In this document: positions 24,775 through 32,125 of the stretch, piece after piece
Numbering within the stretch: position 1 is the first letter of the stretch
Layout: the number at the start of each line of letters is the position of its first letter
NCBI RefSeq assembly: GCF_014205075.1
Contig: NZ_JACHMU010000001.1
Location: 1,240,001 to 1,304,000, forward strand
Length of the DNA stretch: 64,000 bases
Direction: 5' to 3'
Origin: Microbacterium ginsengiterrae
GTDB taxonomy: Bacteria > Actinomycetota > Actinomycetes > Actinomycetales > Microbacteriaceae
Program-made: the position numbers and the translations under genes
Notes under the pieces: generated by a model
Seen by the model: the letters and a program-made list of their open reading frames with translations, nothing else
Database searches by the model: none
Told to the model about the DNA's origin: nothing

Positions 24775-25821
24775 CGCCGAGCGGTACAGCGCGCTGAGAG
24801 CGGCCGTCCCGCCCTCGGCGTACGCGGCGCGTTGCCTGCTCGCGCCTGTTCCCTCACGCAGCACGCGGTCGAGTCCCTCCTCGACGAACGCCGCATCGCC
24901 GCTCTCCTCGAGCGCTTCCGTGATGCGTTCACGCAACAGGCCGACCATGGCTCTCGCAGGGGCGGGTTCACCGGAGTCCGGATGCAGCAGCATCGCGTCG
25001 AGGCCACTGCGTGCGGCGGCCCACACGGACGCCTGGAGAGCCGCATCGTCGAGCACGCCGGCGGGTGGTGCGGACAGGGCGAGCGCCCTCCCGATCGCCG
25101 CGCACAGGAGCGCGTCTTCCGCGGTGAGCTGCGCATCGAAGATCCGCAGCTCGAGCGTGGGGTACAGGTCCGACATCCGCGCCGCCCACGAGACCGAAGC
25201 GACGTCGGGGAGGATGTCCTGCTCGACGAGCGCGCCAATGACCTGGTGGTAGTGCGTGCTGTCGTGGAAGTGCGGAGGGCACCCCGCGAGCGGGAGGCGA
25301 CGAAGAAGGATGGTCCGCCAGCTGTGGTGACCGGTGTCCTGCCCGTCGGCGAACGGCGAGTTGCCGCTCAGCGCCAGCAGGGTCGCAAGCCAGGGGCGTA
25401 CCGCGTTGAGGGCGCGGACGCGCTCCTCCACATCGATGATCTCGACATGCAGGTGCAGCCCGTTGACGTGGTGGCCGTCGACGATGTGGCCGAGCCAGCC
25501 GGCGATCGCGGCGTAACGTGCGGTCGACACGACGGATGCCGCCGGGCCCGGCCCGAACGGCGTCCCGGTCGCGGCGGCCACCGAACGGTGGCGCTGGGCG
25601 AACGCCTGCAGATCTGTGCGCATCGCGCCGATCTCGACCGCCGCGTCCGCGAGAGTCGCGGCGGGAGAAGTGGAGAACTCGACCTGTGAGGTCAGGAACT
25701 CCGTCGTGACACGACCCATCCCGCCGGGCAGTGCCGCAGATGCGGCGGCGCCCAGCGGGATGGGGATGAGTGTGTCCTCATCGAGGAGCTGGAACTCCTC
25801 CTCCATGCCGAAACGCGTCAC
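24736..25821 (-). CDS. carboxylate-amine ligase, YbdK/EgtA-like (glutamate-cysteine ligase 2 family)
   Basis: The 361-residue protein starts MTRFGMEEEFQLLD, the GxEEEF signature of GCS2-type glutamate-cysteine ligases, and has GLHLHVEIIDVEERVRALNAVRPWL, LALSGNSPFADGQDTGHHSWR and LELRIFDAQLTAEDALL. Members join the gamma-carboxyl of glutamate to an amine. In actinobacteria they take part in thiol or ergothioneine-related pathways or have unknown amine substrates. No other thiol-biosynthesis gene is nearby. The start is a GTG with no strong ribosome binding site. Confidence 0.85.
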   Translation of the reverse strand: MTRFGMEEEFQLLDEDTLIPIPLGAAASAALPGGMGRVTTEFLTSQVEFSTSPAATLADAAVEIGAMRTDLQAFAQRHRSVAAATGTPFGPGPAASVVSTARYAAIAGWLGHIVDGHHVNGLHLHVEIIDVEERVRALNAVRPWLATLLALSGNSPFADGQDTGHHSWRTILLRRLPLAGCPPHFHDSTHYHQVIGALVEQDILPDVASVSWAARMSDLYPTLELRIFDAQLTAEDALLCAAIGRALALSAPPAGVLDDAALQASVWAAARSGLDAMLLHPDSGEPAPARAMVGLLRERITEALEESGDAAFVEEGLDRVLREGTGASRQRAAYAEGGTAALSALYRSASGGEAHDAGDEQ

Positions 25822-25854
25822 GATGCTCGTCTCGGATGAGGGGACGGGTCGACG

Positions 25855-26028
25855 TCACTTGTCGAAGGCGTCCTTGACGTCGTCGCCGGCCTTCTTGAAG
25901 TCGGCCTTGACCTGATCGGTCTTGCCCTCGGCCTCGAGCTTCTCGTTGTCGGTCGCCTTGCCCGCGGCTTCCTTCATGTGGCCAGCCACGTCCTCGGCGG
26001 TGTGCTTTGCCTTGTCTCCGATAGCCAT
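25855..26028 (-). CDS. CsbD family stress protein
   Basis: A 57-codon gene encodes a highly charged, Ala/Lys/Glu/Asp-rich protein beginning MAIGDKAKHTAEDVAGHMKE and ending VKDAFDK, the CsbD-like pattern of small general-stress proteins (sigma-B controlled in Bacillus). It has no Cys, Trp or membrane segment. AAGGAA lies eight bases before the ATG. It ends 33 bases before the start of the YbdK-like gene. Function is unknown beyond stress association of the family. Confidence 0.85.
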   Translation of the reverse strand: MAIGDKAKHTAEDVAGHMKEAAGKATDNEKLEAEGKTDQVKADFKKAGDDVKDAFDK

Positions 26029-26156
26029 GATCCGTTCCTTTCGTCGGGGATCAGTCGATCCATGGACAACGCTCCCACGAGCGGTCCGATCGAACGATGG
26101 GGTTGACGATTGCCGACCGGAGAGTTAGGCGCGTAATAATTCGAGGTTGCGACGGC

Positions 26157-26182
26157 CCTTGTCCCCCAAATGGGGGACAAGG
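26157..26182. promoter_or_regulatory. perfect 11-bp palindrome, candidate operator
   Basis: ccttgtccccc (26157-26167) and gggggacaagg (26172-26182) are exact reverse complements around AAAT. There is no adjacent T-run, and it lies mid-way between divergent genes, which fits a repressor or response-regulator site rather than a terminator. The cognate regulator is not known to me. Confidence 0.55.
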
Positions 26183-26230
26183 ACGCGATTGTCGGGATAG
26201 GCTGTAACGGACGTACCCTCCGGTCGTCTA

Positions 26231-26263
26231 GGCCCTCACCGCTTCCCCCCCGCGGTGAGGGCC
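26231..26263. repeat. perfect 12-bp hairpin with C-rich loop
   Basis: ggccctcaccgc (26231-26242) and gcggtgagggcc (26252-26263) are separated by ttccccccc. The stem is very stable and lacks a T-run. It could be a factor-independent stop for transcription coming from the left or an mRNA-stabilising structure of an unseen short transcript. Confidence 0.5.
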
Positions 26264-26394
26264 GCTCACATTTCGCGGCCCGTGCAACATTTGGATTAAC
26301 ATCTGGCCGGAGCTGTTCCGCTCCCCGCGTGCATGGATAATGTGGGCATCGCCGGGGCACCTGCGTCGGCGATGGTCCAGCAGAACGGCAGTAC

Positions 26395-26601
26395 ATGAGT
26401 ACCCAAGGCACGGTCAAGTGGTTCAACTCGGAGAAGGGCTTCGGCTTCATCTCCCCCGATGACGGCGGCGCCGACGTCTTCGCGCACTACTCCGCCATCG
26501 ACGCAAGCGGCTACCGCTCGCTCGACGAGAATCAGCGCGTCGAGTTCGATGTGGCGCAGGGCCCCAAGGGCCTGCAGGCCGAGAACATCCGCCCCATCTG
26601 A
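26395..26601 (+). CDS. cspA: cold-shock protein (CspA family)
   Basis: A 68-residue single cold-shock domain that binds single-stranded RNA/DNA. RNP1 (KGFGFISPD) and RNP2 (DVFAHYSAI) are intact, with the start [13 protein letters not shown] and the end [13 protein letters not shown]. Size and sequence are those of the constitutive or cold-induced actinobacterial CspA. GATAAT at 26336-26341 may be its -10. A large hairpin follows the stop. Confidence 0.95.
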   Translation: MSTQGTVKWFNSEKGFGFISPDDGGADVFAHYSAIDASGYRSLDENQRVEFDVAQGPKGLQAENIRPI

Positions 26602-26614
26602 GGGCTGATCCGCC

Positions 26615-26665
26615 GCACTCCTCGCCCGGAGGCACCTCACCCGCGTGTCCTCCGGCGGGGAGTGC
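26615..26665. terminator. large hairpin between cspA and the convergent HAD gene
   Basis: gcactcctcgcccggagg (26615-26632) pairs with cctccggcggggagtgc (26649-26665) over 17 pairs with one bulged base and one G-T pair. It separates two convergent genes and can act for both. A T-run is lacking, as is common in actinobacteria. Confidence 0.65.
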
Positions 26666-26683
26666 TGTGCGTTGAGGCGCGGG

Positions 26684-27364
26684 TCAGGCGGCGTCGTCCT
26701 GAAGGAGCAGCGCCTGCAGGGCGGCGGCGTCGGCGGCGCGGAACGTCGCGGGATCGCCTTCGGCATCCTCCCCGAATCCCCATTCCGAGAAGATGACAGG
26801 GATGCCGAATTCCGCAGCCCCGTCCACATCGTGGTGACGGTCGCCGATCAGGACCGGCCGGGACGTGTCGACCCCCGCGGCTTCGAGGCGCTCCAGCGCC
26901 CAGCCGATGACGTCCGACTTGCTGTCGCTGCGGCCGATCGCGCCGGTGCGCGCACCGGAGAGTGCGGTGAAGAGGTCGACGAGGCCGTTGTGCTCGAGGA
27001 TGGCCCGCACCTGGTTCTCCGGCTTGGTGCTCGCCGTCGCCTGGGGGATGCCGGCTGCGGCCACGGCACGGATCACGTCCGGGACGCCCGGATAGATGTC
27101 GACGGATGCCGCGTATCCGTCACGAGCGGCGAGTGCGCGGTAACGGGTGAGCGCCTCGGCGGCGTCGTCGGGGGAGAGCCCGGCCAGCTGCTGGAAGGAC
27201 TCGTACATCGGGGGGCCGACCCAGCGTCCCATGGATGCGGGGTCAGGAGCGGGCAGGTCGAAGGAGGCGAGAACCTCGATCAGTCGCGGGAAGATTCCCG
27301 GTGTGGCATCCGCGATCGTGCCGTCGACGTCCCACAGCACGCAGGTATAAGGGGAGTGGGGCAT
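26684..27364 (-). CDS. HAD superfamily phosphatase, phosphoglycolate phosphatase-like
   Basis: The 226-residue protein has the HAD motifs in order: motif I LWDVDGTIADA (about 10-20), motif II ATASTKPENQ near 123, and motif IV GDRHHDVDGAAEFG near 178, with a helical cap domain between I and II (MGRWVGPPMYESFQQLAGLS). It most resembles Gph/PhnX-type cap-1 hydrolases acting on small phosphomonoesters; the substrate is unknown. TAGGCT six bases before the ATG suggests a leaderless mRNA, although GGAG is also present in those bases. Confidence 0.88.
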   Translation of the reverse strand: MPHSPYTCVLWDVDGTIADATPGIFPRLIEVLASFDLPAPDPASMGRWVGPPMYESFQQLAGLSPDDAAEALTRYRALAARDGYAASVDIYPGVPDVIRAVAAAGIPQATASTKPENQVRAILEHNGLVDLFTALSGARTGAIGRSDSKSDVIGWALERLEAAGVDTSRPVLIGDRHHDVDGAAEFGIPVIFSEWGFGEDAEGDPATFRAADAAALQALLLQDDAA

Positions 27365-27410
27365 GGCTCCAGCCTATGGCCGCTTCCGACGTGCCCGGGT
27401 CCGGTGGCCG

Positions 27411-28106
27411 TCAGAACAGCCGAGGGATCCCCGACTCGATGCCCTTCATCTCGTCGTAGTCCAGGACGAGGCAGCGGATGCCGCGATCCTCGGCGAGCAC
27501 GCGCGCCTGCGGCTTGATCTCCTGGGCGGCGAAGACGCCCTGAACGGGCGCGAGGTGCGGATCCCGTCCGAGGAGCTCGAGGTAGCGCGTGAGCTGTTCG
27601 ACGCCGTCGATGTCACCGCGGCGCTTGATCTCGACCGCGATCGCCGCACCGGACGCGTCCCGCACGAGGAGGTCGACGGGCCCGATGGCCGTCGGGTACT
27701 CGCGACGCACGAGCGTCGCCCCCTCGGCGACGAGCGAGACCTGCTCGGCGAGCAGACGCTGCAGATCCGCTTCGACGCCGTCCTTCTGCAGACCGGGGTC
27801 GATGCCGAGTTCGTGGGACGAGTCGTGCAGCACCTCGTAGATCTGCACGCGCAGCGCGTCGCCGGTCTTCTTGTGCGTCACGCGCCACACGTCGATGACA
27901 CCGGCGCTCGCCTCCTCCTCGCCCGGCTCCTCGGTGACGAGGGTGCACGGCGGGCTCATCCAGTTCAGCGGCTTGTAGCTGCCGCCGTCGGAGTGCACCA
28001 GAAGACTGCCGTCGCCCTTGTGGACGAGCAGGCGGGTGGCGAGGGGCAGGTGGGCGTTGAGCCGTCCGGTGTAGTCCACGGAGCAGCGGGCGATGACGAG
28101 ACGCAC
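27411..28106 (-). CDS. nucS: mismatch endonuclease NucS
   Basis: NucS (EndoMS) cleaves mismatched DNA and provides non-MutSL mismatch repair in actinobacteria and archaea. The 231-residue protein begins [16 protein letters not shown] and has [21 protein letters not shown] in the N-terminal domain. The RecB-like nuclease motifs follow in the C-terminal half: [29 protein letters not shown]. The C-terminus ends GIPRLF, the expected sliding-clamp-binding tail. Start is GTG, six bases after TAGGCT, so probably leaderless. Confidence 0.95.
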   Translation of the reverse strand: MRLVIARCSVDYTGRLNAHLPLATRLLVHKGDGSLLVHSDGGSYKPLNWMSPPCTLVTEEPGEEEASAGVIDVWRVTHKKTGDALRVQIYEVLHDSSHELGIDPGLQKDGVEADLQRLLAEQVSLVAEGATLVRREYPTAIGPVDLLVRDASGAAIAVEIKRRGDIDGVEQLTRYLELLGRDPHLAPVQGVFAAQEIKPQARVLAEDRGIRCLVLDYDEMKGIESGIPRLF

Positions 28107-28115
28107 CCGACGAGC

Positions 28116-29345
28116 CTACTTCGTCGCGACGGTCTCCGGCTCCTCCTTCAGCGGTCGCGCGGCTCCCGAGAAGAGCCCGGATGCGACGACGAGGGCGACG
28201 AGGATGAACAGGGTGTTGAGCAGGCCGATCTGCTCGCTGATGACGCCGAGGATCGGGGGACCGCCGAGGAAGGCGACGTAGCCGATCGTCGCGGCGGCGC
28301 TCACCCGCGCCGCCGCCTTGGTCGGGTCGTCTGCTGCGGCGGACATGCCCAGCGGGAAGCCCAGCGACGCGCCGATCCCCCAGAGGGCGGCTCCGACGAA
28401 CACGAAGGGCAGGCTCGGCGCGAGGATGAACAGCAGGATTCCCGATGCGGCGGCCGCCGCGAGCACGCGCAGCACGACGACGCGGCCGAAACGATCGACG
28501 AGCGGGCCTCCGAAGATGCGCACCGCCGTCATGCACACGGAGAACACCGTCAGTGCGGCGGCGCCCATGGCCGTGCCACCGCCATGGTCCTCCGCGGTGC
28601 CGAGGGCCAACCAGTCATTGGCTCCGCCCTCGGCGAAGGCCATGCCGAGCATCACGACGCCGAGCGCATAGGTCCGCGGCTCCCGCCAGGCGGACAGGGC
28701 GACGTGCATCCGCTCGCGCCAGTGCGGCTTCTCCCCCGACGCCTCGGGGTCGAGGACGGCCTCGCGATCGGGCACGTTCGCGATGCACACGAAGGCGGCG
28801 ATGAGGATCGCGAGTGCCATCACCGACGTGTGGAGGACGACGGACACGTGCCAGGTGGTCGCCGCCCAGCCGACGCCGGCGCCGATCACGGTGCCGAAGC
28901 TGAAGAATGCGTGGAACAGCGGCAGGATCGTCCGGCCGGCCTCCTGCTCGATGGCCGTGGCCTCGACGTTCATCATGACGTCGAGGCTGCCGTTGCCGAG
29001 CCCGAACAGCACGAGCCCGATGACGACGACCGGGAACGATGCGAGCAGCGTCGTTCCCACTCCGATGAGGGCGAGCCCGACCGCCAGAGTGATCATCATC
29101 GTCAGCATCCCGCGGCGCGCACCCGTGCGGGCCATGACCGCAGGGCCCGTCGAGATGCCGATGATCGACGCGATCCCCATGCCGAGCAGCAGCAGCCCGA
29201 TCTGCGCGTTGTGGATGTCGAGGGCGAGTTTGATGTCCGGGACGCGTGCGGCCCACGTCGCGATCGAGACGCCGCTGGCGAGGAAGATCGCGAAGACCGC
29301 GTTGCGCCAGCGGACGTACTGCGCGCGTGTGAGGGGGGAATCCAT
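28116..29345 (-). CDS. MFS transporter, divergent from a LacI regulator
   Basis: The 409-residue protein has about 12 membrane segments (WAARVPDIKLALDIHNAQIGLLLLGMG at the start of the transport domain, GLVLFGLGNGSLDVMMNVEA, and PLVDRFGRVVVLR in the second half). The pattern is close to the YbjJ/FucP-like MFS group. ATG 29345 is preferred because TACGCT lies exactly six bases upstream; the longer frame would run through the operator palindrome. It is probably controlled by the divergent LacI-type protein. The cargo is unknown; a sugar is a reasonable guess. Confidence 0.85.
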   Translation of the reverse strand: MDSPLTRAQYVRWRNAVFAIFLASGVSIATWAARVPDIKLALDIHNAQIGLLLLGMGIASIIGISTGPAVMARTGARRGMLTMMITLAVGLALIGVGTTLLASFPVVVIGLVLFGLGNGSLDVMMNVEATAIEQEAGRTILPLFHAFFSFGTVIGAGVGWAATTWHVSVVLHTSVMALAILIAAFVCIANVPDREAVLDPEASGEKPHWRERMHVALSAWREPRTYALGVVMLGMAFAEGGANDWLALGTAEDHGGGTAMGAAALTVFSVCMTAVRIFGGPLVDRFGRVVVLRVLAAAAASGILLFILAPSLPFVFVGAALWGIGASLGFPLGMSAAADDPTKAAARVSAAATIGYVAFLGGPPILGVISEQIGLLNTLFILVALVVASGLFSGAARPLKEEPETVATK

Positions 29346-29356
29346 GCGAACAGCGT

Positions 29357-29372
29357 ATCGAATCGATTCGAT
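29357..29372. promoter_or_regulatory. LacI-type operator palindrome
   Basis: atcgaatcgattcgat is a perfect 16-bp palindrome with central CG, the form bound by LacI/GalR proteins. It touches the putative -10 box of the MFS gene (TACGCT, 29357-29352) and the -35 region of the lacI-like gene. One bound repressor could therefore control both divergent genes, including itself. Confidence 0.75.
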
Positions 29373-29392
29373 CTTGGGAAACACGGAGCGGC

Positions 29393-29398
29393 TATCCT
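29393..29398 (+). promoter_or_regulatory. -10 box of the LacI-type regulator gene
   Basis: TATCCT is followed by six bases and the ATG at 29405, predicting a leaderless transcript. The 17-base-upstream -35 position would fall at the right end of the palindrome. Confidence 0.55.
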
Positions 29399-29404
29399 CG
29401 GATC

Positions 29405-30466
29405 ATGGCCGCCGTTCCCGAGTCGCACCGAGCGACGCTCGCCGACGTCGCTCGGGAAGCCGGCGTGGCGATATCGACGGCATCCGTCGTCTTCAGCGGC
29501 AAGACGAAGGTCTCCGACAGCACGCGCGAGCGCGTCCTCGCCGCCGCGGCAGACCTGGGGTACACCGGTCCTGATCCGATGGCCGCATCGCTGCGGCGGG
29601 GGCGGAGCGGCATCATCGCCGTCGTCCTCGAGGGACAGCTGCGCGCGGCCTTCCTCGACCCGGCCACCATCCCGATGATGGACGGACTGACCGACGGCAT
29701 CGCCTCACTCGGCGCCGGCCTCCTGCTCCTGCGTGACGAGCCGGGGGAAGGCGGCGTCTCGCCACTGACGACGGCGCCGGTCGATGCGGCAGTGCTCGTC
29801 GGCTGCTCGGGACGCACGCGCGCGTCCCTGGAGGTCCTGCGCAGCCGAGGGCTGCCGGTCGTCGTCATCGAAGGCGACGCCGGCGAGGGCATCCCGCAGA
29901 TCACGCTCGACAACAGGGAGGCGGCCGCCGAACTCGCCCGTCACGTCCGCGCGCTCGGCCACACCGATGTCGTCTCGGTCACCCTGCCGCCGGACTCCCT
30001 CCGCGAACGCGGCGAGGTCACGCAGGAGCGCCTTGCCGCAGCGACCGTCGAGGTCACCGTCGACCGGCTCAGCGGGGTCCGCTCGGTCTACCCCGGCGCG
30101 CGAGCCGTCTCCGCGGCGGCGAGTTCCATCGACGAGGGGCTCATCGCAGGGCGGGCTCTGCTCGCCGATGAGGTGAACAGGCCGACAGCGGTGCTCGCGC
30201 AGAGCGACCTTCTCGCCGTCGGCGTGATCCGCGCGGCGGAGGAGCTCGGTCTTCGCGTGCCGGAGGATCTCAGCGTCGCCGGGTTCGACGGAGTCCGCGT
30301 CGACGGCATCGGCGACCACGTCCTGACGACCATGGTCCAACCGGCGGAGGAGAAGGGACGCGCGGCGGGGGAGCAGGTGGCCCGGATGCTGCGCGGCGAG
30401 ACGCCGACGTCCCTGCACCTCACCTGCCGGTTCCGCGCCGGGACGACGACGGCGCCCATCGCCTGA
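29405..30466 (+). CDS. LacI family transcriptional regulator
   Basis: The 353-residue protein has the LacI DNA-binding domain at residues 8-60 (TLADVAREAGVAISTASVVFSGKTKVSDSTRERVLAAAADLGY, split over the usual HTH and hinge) and a periplasmic-binding-like effector domain ending in AVLAQSDLLAVGVIRAAEELGLRVP and SVAGFDGVRVDGIG. It is divergent from an MFS gene with a perfect palindrome between them. The effector is probably a sugar or related metabolite carried by that transporter. Confidence 0.93.
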   Translation: MAAVPESHRATLADVAREAGVAISTASVVFSGKTKVSDSTRERVLAAAADLGYTGPDPMAASLRRGRSGIIAVVLEGQLRAAFLDPATIPMMDGLTDGIASLGAGLLLLRDEPGEGGVSPLTTAPVDAAVLVGCSGRTRASLEVLRSRGLPVVVIEGDAGEGIPQITLDNREAAAELARHVRALGHTDVVSVTLPPDSLRERGEVTQERLAAATVEVTVDRLSGVRSVYPGARAVSAAASSIDEGLIAGRALLADEVNRPTAVLAQSDLLAVGVIRAAEELGLRVPEDLSVAGFDGVRVDGIGDHVLTTMVQPAEEKGRAAGEQVARMLRGETPTSLHLTCRFRAGTTTAPIA

Positions 30467-30489
30467 GCCCGGCGGGCGTCGGAGGAGGG

Positions 30490-31995
30490 TCAGCTGCGTG
30501 GCGGGCCCAGCGGCAGCGCCCGGGTGCCGAAGTCGTGGATCGTGTACTGCCCGCACGCGATCGCATCGATCGGGAGATCGTCCACACCCAGCGACCAGGG
30601 CGTGCTCTGAGCGTCCTCGATGAGGAACGTGACCTCGCGGGTGCGGAAGTCCGCGCGGTTCGTCAACCACGCGTACGCGTTCAGCTGATGGTCGACCTGG
30701 ACGAGCTGCGATGCATCGGAGAGGTGGAGCTTCGGAAGGCGGACCGTCCAGAACTGCCCGGCGCCGACGCGACCGGATGCGCTCACCCAGTCGTCCACGC
30801 AGCGCAGGTCAGCGCTGGGACGTGTGGCGGGCACCATCCGCGGCACGCTGAGTCCCGCGGCGACGACGAGGGCGACGGATGCCGCGGCGGTCGCCCACAG
30901 CGCGGCTCGGCGCGGGACACGCAGGGCACGGGGCGATGCGACGAGCGCGAGGGCGGGCAGGAAGACGACGGGCTGCAGATAGCGGGCGGCATGGGTGCCG
31001 AGCACGACCATCCCGATGACGACGACGAGGGGGACGACCCACGCCGAGATCGCCAGGACCCGGGCACCGGCGTCGTCAGCGCGCACCGACCGGAGGACCG
31101 CGAACACGAACAGCGCCACCAGCAGGAGGCAGCCCGCCCAGCCGAGCGGTGTCGAGAGCCTCAGGGCGAGGAGGTCGCCGTAGTAACGCACGGACTCCGG
31201 CCACATCGCCGGCTGCGCGTACCCTGTGCCGTCGTTCGCGATCCATGCCGAAAGCGGAATGCGAGCGAGGAGCCCGAGCACGGAACCGGCCGAGAGCGCC
31301 CACAGCAGGGGCAGGGCGCGACGCCGCGCTCCGGGGTACACGGCGGCGACGAGCAGGATCGCGCCCAGGGGCACCGCCGCCCAGCCGATGTAGAGCGGAT
31401 TGGACAGCACCGAGACCAGCGCGACGATGCCGAGCCAGATCGGCAGGCGACGGCCCGCCGAGTCGTGGTCGAATGCACGGCGCACCAGGCCGGCGCTGAG
31501 GAGGACGGCGATCACAGTCCCCGCGTAATACGTGGTGGTGGTGATGAGAGATGCGAGCTCGAGCGCATCGCGCGACGCCGAGGTCTCGGTCGTCGCGATC
31601 AGACAGATCGCCAGGAGCGCGACGACGGACCACCCGACCGGCGCGCGGCCGGTACGTCGCCGTCCCGCGGCGAAGCGGATCGCGCCGTACAGGGCGACGA
31701 TGTTGACGATCCCGTTCAGGACGAGGAGGGCGTTCACCTCGAGGGAGAGCGCGGTGCCGACGAGCCAGAGCACCGCGAAGACGACGATCTCCGGGATGAA
31801 GAGCACGGTGGACATCGCCCAATCGAACGGCTCGCCGTCCCCGACCGAGCGCACGAGCAGCGCCACCACGAGCGAGTCGCCGTCGCGCAGCAGCAGCTCG
31901 GAACGAGCGGTGGAGGCGAGCTGGGCCGTCGTGACGGCGGCGATGAGCGCCGCGAGCGCCCAGCCGCCGGCCTCGCGCCACCAGGTTCCTCGCAT
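30490..31995 (-). CDS. polytopic membrane protein of unknown function
   Basis: The 501-residue protein starts MRGTWWREAGGWALAALIAA and has about 11-12 hydrophobic helices up to residue 400, followed by an extracytoplasmic C-terminal part with two Cys (LRCVDDW, AIACGQY). The layout of many helices and a soluble tail recalls GT-C-type glycosyltransferases or DUF-type cell-envelope proteins, but no DxD or other catalytic signature is clear. The start at ATG 31995 is where the hydrophobic pattern begins; an in-frame extension upstream overlaps the divergent mrpA promoter. No function is assigned. Confidence 0.7.
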   Translation of the reverse strand: MRGTWWREAGGWALAALIAAVTTAQLASTARSELLLRDGDSLVVALLVRSVGDGEPFDWAMSTVLFIPEIVVFAVLWLVGTALSLEVNALLVLNGIVNIVALYGAIRFAAGRRRTGRAPVGWSVVALLAICLIATTETSASRDALELASLITTTTYYAGTVIAVLLSAGLVRRAFDHDSAGRRLPIWLGIVALVSVLSNPLYIGWAAVPLGAILLVAAVYPGARRRALPLLWALSAGSVLGLLARIPLSAWIANDGTGYAQPAMWPESVRYYGDLLALRLSTPLGWAGCLLLVALFVFAVLRSVRADDAGARVLAISAWVVPLVVVIGMVVLGTHAARYLQPVVFLPALALVASPRALRVPRRAALWATAAASVALVVAAGLSVPRMVPATRPSADLRCVDDWVSASGRVGAGQFWTVRLPKLHLSDASQLVQVDHQLNAYAWLTNRADFRTREVTFLIEDAQSTPWSLGVDDLPIDAIACGQYTIHDFGTRALPLGPPRS

Positions 31996-32125
31996 CGCTC
32001 CACTCTCGCACGAGTGCGGGATCCGACGGCGTTCACGGCGACGACCGTCCCGCCTGGCGGGTAAACTGTCCGAAAGCCTGCCCGCCTGTGCCTGTACGGA
32101 CGACGAGCCATCCGAGGAGCCGCCG

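Larger units (their letters stand above)
26029..26394. promoter_or_regulatory. 366-base divergent regulatory region between csbD-like gene and cold-shock gene
   Basis: No gene of convincing length lies here. It holds a perfect 11-bp palindrome (26157-26182), a perfect 12-bp hairpin (26231-26263), an AT-richer stretch around 26132-26141, and GATAAT at 26336-26341. The last would give the cold-shock gene an untranslated leader of about 45-50 bases, shorter than the long leaders of enterobacterial cspA. Both outward genes are stress-type proteins. Confidence 0.5.

Noticed and set aside
27363..29678. 771-codon open frame on the plus strand
   Set aside because: It covers nucS, the MFS gene and part of the lacI-like gene in other frames; composition is that of a GC-rich shadow frame.
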